DNA from: Planctomycetota bacterium
Lineage (GTDB): Bacteria; Planctomycetota; UBA1135; GCA-002686595
Assembly (NCBI GenBank): GCA_027623615.1
Contig: JAQBVH010000291.1
Coordinates: 1-5,282, forward strand
DNA: 5,282 nt
Direction of reading: 5' to 3'
Shown here piece by piece: positions 1-5,282 of the stretch; the stretch's first letter is position 1; every line of letters begins with the position of its first letter. The position numbers and the translations under genes were made by a program. The notes under the pieces are model-generated. The model searched no databases, was not told the DNA's origin, and worked only from the letters and a program-made list of their open reading frames with translations.

Positions 1-208
1 GGGGCAGGGAGACCCACATCTCGATGGCGGGTTTCGGGGGCGCCTGGTGCTGGGCGGGGCCCGTTGACTCCAGAACGAGCCCCCTTCGCTCCACCGCCAG
101 GACCAACAGGGGCCAGACTCCGCCGACCCCGTCGAGCCCGAGGACCTCCGCCCCTTGCCGCAGTCGCAGAACGTTTCGGGCGTGGTGGTCCTCCCCGGGC
201 GCGAGGAC

Positions 209-224
209 CGGGCCCGCGGGCCCG
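209..224. repeat. Perfect 16-bp GC-only palindrome
   Basis: The bases CGGGCCCGCGGGCCCG read identically on both strands with no mismatch. The site lies inside the coding-like upstream fragment, about 65 bases before a possible -35 element. It could be a protein-binding site or a cruciform/hairpin. An all-G/C palindrome of this size can also occur by chance in such GC-rich DNA, so no function is assigned. Confidence 0.4.
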
Positions 225-288
225 ACCGGACCTTCGAGGAATACACGTCGTTGGCTCACTCCGGGATCCTGCGGACGGCGGGAGCAAA

Positions 289-318
289 TTGCGAGCGGGG
301 GGTGCAAGCGGCTATCCT
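289..318 (+). promoter_or_regulatory. Possible sigma-70-type promoter for the FHA-pilM operon
   Basis: TTGCGA at 289-294 matches the -35 consensus at 4 of 6 positions. TATCCT at 313-318 matches the -10 consensus at 4 of 6, including the important first two and last bases. The spacer is 18 bp. The expected transcription start near 325 would leave a leader of about 145 bases before the first gene. The match is modest and overlaps the end of the upstream frame, so it is only a candidate; the operon could also be read from further upstream. Confidence 0.25.
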
Positions 319-372
319 CTCGGCGCCCAGAGGTCGTAACCCCGCGTCACCACCGGGGTAGGGCGCACGACT

Positions 373-426
373 TGCCCCGAAGCCGGCCCCGAGCGGGGCA
401 GGCCTCGGACCGCCCGGCCGGGGCGG
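373..426 (+). other. Two GC-rich hairpins in the leader
   Basis: TGCCCCG at 373-379 pairs with CGGGGCA at 394-400 (7 bp, 14-base loop). A nested alternative pairs GCCCC 386-390 with GGGGC 395-399. CCGCCC at 410-415 pairs exactly with GGGCGG at 421-426 around a 5-base loop. They follow the stop of the upstream frame and precede the FHA gene. They could end upstream transcription or structure the leader, but no T-tract follows, so a classical intrinsic terminator is not supported. Confidence 0.25.
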
Positions 427-434
427 CACCCACG

Positions 435-470
435 CCCCCTCCCCCGACTTGCCCCGGCCCTCCCATCCCC
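435..470 (-). other. C-rich tract / minus-strand G-quadruplex motif abutting the start codon
   Basis: The plus strand carries C runs at 435-439, 441-445, 452-455, 458-460, 462-464 and 467-470. Read on the minus strand the last four give G4-N2-G3-N1-G3-N2-G4, a textbook intramolecular G-quadruplex motif, with two further G5 runs beside it. The plus strand is the i-motif counterpart. The tract ends on the base before the ATG at 471 and leaves no room for a purine-rich ribosome binding site. The motif is directly visible; folding and any effect on transcription or translation are inference. Confidence 0.5.
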
Positions 471-2354
471 ATGAGTCACCGCTACTCCCTGCGCTTCGAA
501 TCCGGAGAGCGCGCCGGCGAGGCCGTCCCGATCACCGGGCCGACCTTCACGATCGGTCGAAAGCCGGGCAACTCCCTCCAGATCGTGGAGGCCTCGGTGT
601 CCGGCAACCACGCGGAGCTCTCCGTGACCGGGGACCGGGCGATACTCCGTGACCTCGGGAGCACGAACGGCACCAAGGTCGGCGCGAACAAGATCGACGA
701 GGCTCCCGTCGCCGCGGGTGATCGGGTCACGATCGGTCACGTCGCGTTCACCTTCGTCGACGAGGACCTCTCGGGTAGCGCGGCCCCGGCAGCCGCGCCC
801 GCCGAAACCAGCACGGTCAGCGCGGAGAACCTGGCGCGGGCGCGGCGCGGCGCGCGCTCGTCCAAGCTGGGCCTGGTCGCGATCGGTGTACTGGCCGTGG
901 CCGGCGGCGGCGTCTGGTGGTGGATGAACCAGGGCGGCGGTACGCAGGATCGCCAGCGACCGGTCGAGGCGGTCGCCGGCAACCTCCTGACGACCAACTA
1001 CTCGTTCGAGAAGGTGGGAGGTTGGACCTCGACCGAGGAGCTCCCCGGCCTCTTCGGTGCGAGCGCACGCGCACGCTACTCCGGTGAGACTGGCCTGAGC
1101 GCCAGTGTCGGCGAAGGGGAGGGCGCCGAGCACGTCTCGGACGCCGTCCCGTGTCGCGACGGGCAGCGCTACACCGCGGTCGCGCGCATCCGCGTCAGCG
1201 GCGACGCGACGGCTCGGCTCGGACTGCGCTTCCTGGCCAAGGAGGACGACGGCCTGACCCCGGGCCCGGCGATGATCTGGTCCAGCCCGATCGGCGACAG
1301 TGGTTGGGAGGAGTTCGATCTGGCTGCCACGGTCCCCGGCGGCTACGGCGAAGTGCAGGTCGTCCTGCGCGCCGATGTGACCCCGGACGGTTCAGGTCGG
1401 GTCGACGTGGACGACGTCAGCCTGGTCAGCGCGATCGGCCAGCCGAGCGCCACGATCGGCTCGAGCGCGTTCCACCTCGCCGGCGGAAACCTGACCCTCT
1501 CGAACATCGGCACCGTGCTCCTGTCGCGGGCCGAGGTGGGCGACGCCGCCGGCGTCGTGCCCGCGACGATTGCAGCCTCCGGCGGGAGCGCAATCCTGAC
1601 TCCGGCGCGTGCGGGGACCTGGCGCCTGCGCTGCGAGGCTGCCCTGATCGTCGGCGGGGTCGCCACCCTCGGCGCGGACGGCTACAGCGGCCGCTCGGGC
1701 GAGTTCGAGGCCAGCGGCGTCTCGGACGTGCTGCTCGGCGAGGGCCAGTACCTGGTGCGACTGAACCTCGGCGGCGAGACGAGCGTGAAGGCGCGGGCCT
1801 CCGGGCGGGCCCTCCTGCTCGAGATTCCCCTCGGCGCCGGCGTCAATCCGCGCATCCAGCTCGACTTCTCCGAGGAGCGCAAGCGCGTGATCACCCTGAC
1901 GGCGCAAGCCAAGGAGGCCGAGTCGGACGGGCAGCTAGGGCGCGCGCTGCGGCTCTGGCAGACCCTGCTCGACGAGGTGCCCTTCGAGGCCCACGCGGTG
2001 ACCGAGGCCCAGGGTCGGCGCGCGGTGTTGTTGCAGGGCGGCTTTGCCCTGACGCGCGAGCTGGCGGCCGAGATCGAACGCGCGAGCTTCTTCCGACTGG
2101 TCGACATCTACCGCGAGTGCCGCGCCAGCGCGGAGGGCATTGCGGCCGTCTACCAGGGCTCGGAAATCGATGAACAGGCGGCCGAGCTGATCGCCGGGAT
2201 CGACGCGGACCTCGTGTCCCTCGAGGCCCAGCTCGACCGTCACGAGGTTGGGCGCCTGAAGGCGATCCTGACCGGACTCAAGGCCATGGACTCCAAGGTC
2301 CTGGCGGCCGAGGTCGAGGGTTATCTCTCCAAGAACTACGGGGGCATGGACTGA
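471..2354 (+). CDS. FHA-domain, single-pass membrane protein with periplasmic carbohydrate-binding-like domain
   Basis: The 627-residue product begins with an FHA domain (about residues 5-97), a phosphothreonine-binding module. The hallmark residues are present: GR at 29-30, S44 and H47, and the DLGSTNGT block at 61-68. A short Ala-rich linker and an Arg/Lys-rich stretch (121-132) lead into one membrane helix (about 133-151), so by the positive-inside rule the FHA domain is cytoplasmic and the rest periplasmic. Residues about 170-320 resemble a CBM4/9 or galactose-binding-like jelly roll: it opens NLL...SFE..GW, has a WEEF strand, and ends VDVDDVSLV. Residues 325-465 are a second beta-rich region I cannot name. 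Residues about 470-620 are helical and partly TPR-like. The start at 471 is chosen because the FHA fold begins there; the frame stays open upstream without conserved features. No Shine-Dalgarno is visible. The stop overlaps the next start (TGATG), implying coupling. A role in tuning the pilus/secretion platform in response to kinases is inference. Confidence 0.88.
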   Translation: MSHRYSLRFESGERAGEAVPITGPTFTIGRKPGNSLQIVEASVSGNHAELSVTGDRAILRDLGSTNGTKVGANKIDEAPVAAGDRVTIGHVAFTFVDEDLSGSAAPAAAPAETSTVSAENLARARRGARSSKLGLVAIGVLAVAGGGVWWWMNQGGGTQDRQRPVEAVAGNLLTTNYSFEKVGGWTSTEELPGLFGASARARYSGETGLSASVGEGEGAEHVSDAVPCRDGQRYTAVARIRVSGDATARLGLRFLAKEDDGLTPGPAMIWSSPIGDSGWEEFDLAATVPGGYGEVQVVLRADVTPDGSGRVDVDDVSLVSAIGQPSATIGSSAFHLAGGNLTLSNIGTVLLSRAEVGDAAGVVPATIAASGGSAILTPARAGTWRLRCEAALIVGGVATLGADGYSGRSGEFEASGVSDVLLGEGQYLVRLNLGGETSVKARASGRALLLEIPLGAGVNPRIQLDFSEERKRVITLTAQAKEAESDGQLGRALRLWQTLLDEVPFEAHAVTEAQGRRAVLLQGGFALTRELAAEIERASFFRLVDIYRECRASAEGIAAVYQGSEIDEQAAELIAGIDADLVSLEAQLDRHEVGRLKAILTGLKAMDSKVLAAEVEGYLSKNYGGMD

Positions 2355-3997
2355 TGGCCAAGACCGTCACCGGAATCGACGTCGGCCAGCGCACGGTCAA
2401 GTTCCTGCGCGGCCACTACAAGGGGAACACGTTCCACGTCGCCGACTTCGCGATCTTCGACAACCCGGCTGCGGTCGGGTCCGATGATTGGATCGCGAAG
2501 GGTTGGGCCGCGTCCATCCAGGCCTTCAAGCCCGGCCCGGCGCGCATCGGCCTGACCGGCAAGAACGTCAACGTGCGCTACACGCGCGTGCCGCGCGTCC
2601 CCGACTGGCAGCTGCGCAACCTGATGCGCTTCGAGGTCTCCGAGGTCGGCGATCAGTCCGGCACGGAGGTCGCGAGCGACTTCAACCTCTTGCCGGAGAT
2701 GCCCGAGATCGAGGGCGAGGACGTGGTCCTGCTCGCGATGGCCCGCGAGAGCCTGCTCGACGCGCACCTCGACGGCCTCGACGAGGTCGGCGGCAAGCTC
2801 GAGTGCTTCAGCCCGAGCGCGATCGCCCTCTACAACGCCTGGCTGCGCTACGGCGTGGTCCAGGACGACACGGTGCTGATCGCGAACATCGGCTACGACA
2901 ACCTCGACGTGGTCATCGCGCGTGGGCCGGATCTCCTGTTCGCACGCAACCTCTCGGGGGGGGGCAAGCTCTTCGACGAGGCGATCGCGAGTCGCATGGG
3001 CGTCAGCGCTGATCAGGCCGAGAAGGTCAAGCTCAAGATGGCGTCCCTGGCCCCGGGAACGAGCTACCAGTCGCCCAACCACGAACGCGCCAGCCGCGCG
3101 ATCCTGGGCGCCGCTGGCCAGCTCCTGTCCTTGCTCCAGTCGGCTGTCCTGTTCTGCAAGAGCCAGGTCAAGGTGACCGGGCTCAAGCTCGACCGCGTGA
3201 TGATCTGCGGCGGCGGGTCGGCCCTCGAGGGGCTGCCCCAGTACCTCGCGTCGGGCATGAACGTGCCCGTCGAGCGCTTCGACCCGTTCCGTGTCGTCAA
3301 CACGGACAGCTTGCCCCCCGAGATCGCCGACGAGCTCGAGAAGCACAAGCTCCAGTCCGTGGTCGCCCTCGGGCTGGCGACGATGTCGACCGATCCCGAG
3401 GCGTACGACCTCGAGATCCTGCCCGCCGCCGTGGTCAAGCGCCGCGCCTTCCTCGAAGGCCCGGCCTGGTTGATCGCAGCGGCGGTCGTGGCGGTCCTGT
3501 TCCTCTTGAACAAGGCGACCACCCTGAGCTCGGAAGCGGCCACGGTCCGTAAGGAGGCTCAGGGCTTGACCGCACAGGTGCGCCGCGCCCAGTCGACGCA
3601 TTCGAAGGCCGAGAAGTTCACCACGAGCAACGCGACCCTCTCGGAGCTGGTGGTCGAGGTCGAGGGTTTGGCCGGCATGGGCGAGCAGGCCGCGCGGGTC
3701 CTGGCCCAGCTCGACCAGCACCTGCCCAAGGACTTCTGGATGACCCAGATGGTCGGCGAGGTCGGCTCGGACACGGAGCTCGGCATCCAGCGCAACAAGG
3801 AGCGTCCGATCCTCAAGGTCGAGGGGGACATCCAGGAGGGCATCCAGTCCGCGGTGGGCCAGTTCAACGAGCTGACGAAGCGCCTGCGCAAGGAGTTGCC
3901 GGGAGTGGAGCTCAAGGGCAACCCGGACCGGGGCTGGTTCATCGACCTCTCGCTCTACGGCGAGCACGAGCGCGTGGACGCGGAGGAGGGGGAGTAG
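2354..3997 (+). CDS. PilM-PilN fusion (GspL-like architecture), assembly platform protein
   Basis: The 547-residue product joins two normally separate type IV pilus proteins. Residues 1-345 are a PilM-like actin-fold domain: phosphate-1 loop GIDVGQRTVK at 7-16, phosphate-2 region IANIGYDNLD at 176-185, a glycine motif SGGGKLFDEA at 201-210, and an adenosine-type motif ICGGGSALEGL at 284-294. At 353-357 LEILP recalls the INLLP peptide at the PilN N-terminus that docks into PilM; it is followed by KRR (362-364) and one membrane helix (about 371-386). A probable coiled coil (390-435) leads to a PilN-like periplasmic alpha/beta domain (about 450-537). The PilM part is cytoplasmic and the PilN part should pair with the PilO-like product downstream. 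Position 178 is Asn where PilM and related actin folds usually have Asp, so nucleotide handling may be altered. Function could equally be GspL-like in a secretion system. The start overlaps the previous stop by one base; only a weak GGGGG (2340-2344) precedes it. Confidence 0.9.
   Translation: MAKTVTGIDVGQRTVKFLRGHYKGNTFHVADFAIFDNPAAVGSDDWIAKGWAASIQAFKPGPARIGLTGKNVNVRYTRVPRVPDWQLRNLMRFEVSEVGDQSGTEVASDFNLLPEMPEIEGEDVVLLAMARESLLDAHLDGLDEVGGKLECFSPSAIALYNAWLRYGVVQDDTVLIANIGYDNLDVVIARGPDLLFARNLSGGGKLFDEAIASRMGVSADQAEKVKLKMASLAPGTSYQSPNHERASRAILGAAGQLLSLLQSAVLFCKSQVKVTGLKLDRVMICGGGSALEGLPQYLASGMNVPVERFDPFRVVNTDSLPPEIADELEKHKLQSVVALGLATMSTDPEAYDLEILPAAVVKRRAFLEGPAWLIAAAVVAVLFLLNKATTLSSEAATVRKEAQGLTAQVRRAQSTHSKAEKFTTSNATLSELVVEVEGLAGMGEQAARVLAQLDQHLPKDFWMTQMVGEVGSDTELGIQRNKERPILKVEGDIQEGIQSAVGQFNELTKRLRKELPGVELKGNPDRGWFIDLSLYGEHERVDAEEGE
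2956..2964 (+). repeat. Nine-G homopolymer inside the pilM-pilN coding region
   Basis: Nine consecutive G residues encode most of the SGGGK stretch (residues 201-205) of the PilM-like domain. Slippage by one base here would truncate the protein before its membrane helix. Mononucleotide tracts of this length are known to mediate phase variation of surface structures in some bacteria. Whether this one varies is unknown, and it may be an incidental product of high GC content. Confidence 0.6.
3982..3994 (+). promoter_or_regulatory. Extended Shine-Dalgarno for the PilO-like gene
   Basis: GGAGGAGGGGGAG ends 5 bases before the ATG at 4000 and is the strongest ribosome binding site in the window. 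It lies within the last codons of the upstream gene, where it also encodes part of the acidic C-terminus. It supports the start at 4000 and suggests that this gene can recruit ribosomes on its own, unlike the two TGATG-coupled junctions. Confidence 0.7.
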
Positions 3998-3999
3998 CC

Positions 4000-4773
4000 A
4001 TGGACTTCGAGAACTACTGGCAGGAGAACAAGCGCTCCTTGACCATGATCGGCGGCGGTCTGCTCGTGTTCCTGATCGCGAACATGATCGTGAACTCGAC
4101 CTTCGGCGGCGAGCTGGCGGATGCGCAGAGGGACAAGCGCACCCAGGAGGGCAAGCTGCGCTCCGAGCGCTACGACCGCGACGGCCTGAGCAAGGCGACC
4201 CTGGACAACGAGCGCCTGCAGGTCGTGCACGATGCCCTGCTCGCGTCCGTGGTCTTCGAGTCGCGACCCGAGTTTCAAGCGGATCCGAACCTGGGGTCGA
4301 TCGCGGCGCAGTACTTCACGCGGGTGGAGGAGGTGCGCGACCAGCTCACACGCCGCGCGAGCCGGAGCGGCATGCGCGCCGACCAGGCCTGGGGCGTCGA
4401 GGTGCCCGAGACCAACCTGACGCCGGTCATCGAGCGCCACCTCGAGGCCCTCGACCTGATCGATCGGGTGGCCAACCTGGCCATCGACACCGGCGTGACG
4501 CGCATCGCGAAGATTCAGGTCACCCTCGACCCAGCCTTCGACTCGAAGCGCGGGGTGGGCCGGCTCGAGAAGACGCGGGTGACCTTCACCCTCGACACGA
4601 CGGCGATGTCGGTGACCCGCCTGGTCAGCGCCAGCCAGAGGAGCCAGCCCTACGGGCAGCCGCTCACCCTCGAGGGATTCAAGATCAAGGGCGAGCGCAC
4701 GCGCCCGGGACAGGTCACGGCTGACCTGACCTTCCTCGTGGTGCGCCTGACCCAGAGCCAAGAGGACGAGTGA
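4000..4773 (+). CDS. PilO/GspM-like inner-membrane assembly protein
   Basis: The 257-residue product has a short cytoplasmic N-terminus containing KR (11-12), one membrane helix (about 15-31), a charged segment of probable coiled coil (about 38-85), and a periplasmic alpha/beta domain. The last part, with strands near 192-200, 222-230 and 238-250 around a helix at 202-213, matches the ferredoxin-like end seen in PilO and GspM. Length and topology fit PilO (around 200 residues) with an insertion at about 86-150. Sequence motifs in this family are weak, so the call leans on topology and on position directly after the PilM-PilN gene. PilO normally heterodimerises with PilN in the periplasm and helps set pilus or secretion dynamics. 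The gene starts 2 bases after the previous stop, with a strong ribosome binding site, and its TGA overlaps the next ATG. It could be either PilO or GspM, since the two families share this fold. Confidence 0.8.
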   Translation: MDFENYWQENKRSLTMIGGGLLVFLIANMIVNSTFGGELADAQRDKRTQEGKLRSERYDRDGLSKATLDNERLQVVHDALLASVVFESRPEFQADPNLGSIAAQYFTRVEEVRDQLTRRASRSGMRADQAWGVEVPETNLTPVIERHLEALDLIDRVANLAIDTGVTRIAKIQVTLDPAFDSKRGVGRLEKTRVTFTLDTTAMSVTRLVSASQRSQPYGQPLTLEGFKIKGERTRPGQVTADLTFLVVRLTQSQEDE

Positions 4774-5282
4774 TGAACTTGAAGACCGAATCCGCCGTCT
4801 TCTTCCTCTTCACCGGATGGGTCGTCATGGGCCTGACCGGCGGGGACGACTCGGGGGGCTCCGGCAGCAGCGCGAAGGGCAAGCCGAAGAAGTACGAGGC
4901 CGTCGCGATCCCGGACTCAGCCGGGGCCCTGCCGCTGGCCGATCGCAGCGACTACTACTCGCGCGACCTGTTCGCGCCGCCCGGTGACACGGCGCCCCTG
5001 CCGCCGCTCGAGCTGGTGATGCCGCCGCTCGAGGCCCTGCCCGCCCTCGCGCCACCGTCCGCCTACGGACCCGGCGCCTCGATGGCGCACCTGCTGGCGA
5101 CGCCCCTGACGATCACGCCCGTGCCGGGCCTGTTCTCCAGCACGGACGAGGACGACCAGCCGCCCCCCGAGGACGGGGGCCCGCTCGACCCCAGGGACTT
5201 GAGCGCCGATCAGCGCGCCGCGCGGATCGCGGCCTTCAAGCGCTTGCACGACTGGGGGGTGATCGACGGTTCCCTGCGCTTC
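4773..5282 (+). CDS. Membrane-anchored proline-rich protein, possibly PilP/GspC-like (3' end beyond window)
   Basis: The first 170 residues are visible with no stop before the window ends. A hydrophobic segment at about 8-22 (AVFFLFTGWVVMGLT) is a likely signal anchor. It is followed by a Gly/Ser stretch (23-33), a Lys-rich patch (35-40) and the motif YSRDLFAPP (62-70), which recalls the (R)D(L/P)F motif found just before the homology region of GspC and PilP. A long Pro/Ala/Leu-rich linker (68-142), probably disordered, contains an acidic block (124-137). The last 28 residues form a helix and then WGVIDGSLRF, apparently the start of a folded domain. Position fourth in a PilM/N/O order is where PilP is expected, linking platform to secretin; that is inference. 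GAGG at 4762-4765 lies 7 bases before the ATG, which overlaps the preceding stop. Without the C-terminal half the family cannot be settled. Confidence 0.75.
   Translation, partial: MNLKTESAVFFLFTGWVVMGLTGGDDSGGSGSSAKGKPKKYEAVAIPDSAGALPLADRSDYYSRDLFAPPGDTAPLPPLELVMPPLEALPALAPPSAYGPGASMAHLLATPLTITPVPGLFSSTDEDDQPPPEDGGPLDPRDLSADQRAARIAAFKRLHDWGVIDGSLRF

Larger units (their letters stand above)
3..361 (+). pseudogene. Unrecognised upstream reading frame, 3' part, apparently frameshifted
   Basis: I do not recognise a product. From about base 68 to 270 the frame starting at 68 shows the position pattern expected of a real gene in a GC-rich genome: by hand count roughly nine in ten third positions are G or C against about half of second positions. 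The frame runs to TAG at 359-361, though the last 25 or so codons look less gene-like. It is closed upstream by TGA at 65-67, and no ATG or GTG lies between that stop and base 155; the first possible start is TTG at 155. Before base 70 the coding-like pattern sits in the frame beginning at base 3 instead (about 21 of 23 third positions G/C). The simplest reading is the tail of a gene entering from the left with a frameshift near a GGGG/CCC run at 56-62. The alternatives are a sequencing error, a short TTG-started gene at 155-361, or non-coding DNA. Confidence 0.35.

Noticed and set aside
24..470. N-terminal extension of the FHA gene to an ATG at 24 (776 residues in total)
   Set aside because: The FHA fold begins at the ATG at 471. 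The extra 149 residues are Arg/Pro/Ser-rich with no recognisable domain, and in most of that stretch the gene-like codon pattern lies in a different frame.
312..1133. Minus-strand open frame of 273 codons across the leader and the FHA domain
   Set aside because: It is Arg/Gly/Ala-rich with no motif and lies opposite a clear FHA domain; a shadow of high GC content.
1151..2173. Second plus-strand frame of 340 codons inside the FHA gene
   Set aside because: The predicted product is extremely Arg-rich and without domains, as expected of a shifted frame in GC-rich DNA.
2336..3967. Long minus-strand open frame of 543 codons opposite the PilM-PilN gene
   Set aside because: Its product is a low-complexity mix of Leu, Ala, Asp, Glu, Arg and His typical of the antisense of GC-rich genes, and the plus strand carries recognisable PilM and PilN motifs.
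3955..4761. Minus-strand open frame of 268 codons opposite the PilO-like gene
   Set aside because: Composition is typical of antisense translation, and the plus-strand product has a membrane helix, a good ribosome binding site and operon context.
1..5282. CRISPR array, tRNA or rRNA genes, insertion sequence ends
   Set aside because: No spaced direct repeats, no cloverleaf-like or rRNA-like segments, and no transposase or terminal inverted repeats were seen on either strand.

Overview
The window is very GC-rich DNA with short or overlapping gene junctions. It carries four consecutive plus-strand genes that look like the inner-membrane assembly platform of a type IV pilus or type II secretion-like machine, led by an FHA-domain membrane protein. 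The composition, the weak use of Shine-Dalgarno sites and the unusual domain mixtures (FHA plus carbohydrate-binding-like module; PilM fused to PilN) suggest a Gram-negative bacterium with a large regulatory repertoire. Planctomycetota is my best guess and Myxococcota-like lineages are the alternative. This is inference; no phylogenetic marker is present.

Layout. Bases 1-361 hold the 3' part of an unrecognised reading frame. Coding-like codon usage appears to switch frame near base 65, so it is either a frameshifted remnant or a sequence error. Bases 362-470 are a leader with GC-rich hairpins, followed by a strikingly C-rich tract (a G-quadruplex motif on the minus strand) that abuts the first start codon. 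Bases 471-2354 encode a 627-residue protein: a cytoplasmic FHA domain, one membrane helix, then a periplasmic carbohydrate-binding-like beta domain, a second beta-rich region and a helical repeat-like tail. Bases 2354-3997 encode a 547-residue natural PilM-PilN fusion. Bases 4000-4773 encode a 257-residue PilO/GspM-like protein. Bases 4773-5282 encode the first 170 residues of a membrane-anchored, proline-rich protein that I tentatively compare with PilP/GspC and that runs off the window.

How they fit together. The junctions are TGATG overlap, 2-base gap, TGATG overlap, so this is almost certainly one transcription unit with translational coupling. In the canonical system PilM is a cytoplasmic actin-like ATPase-fold ring component that binds the N-terminal peptide of PilN. 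PilN and PilO pair in the periplasm, and PilP links them to the outer-membrane secretin. Here PilM and PilN are one polypeptide, which gives the same overall architecture as GspL of type II secretion. The FHA protein may connect this platform to Ser/Thr-kinase signalling through phosphothreonine binding; that functional link is inferred from operon position and domain content only. No RNA genes, CRISPR arrays or insertion sequences were seen.
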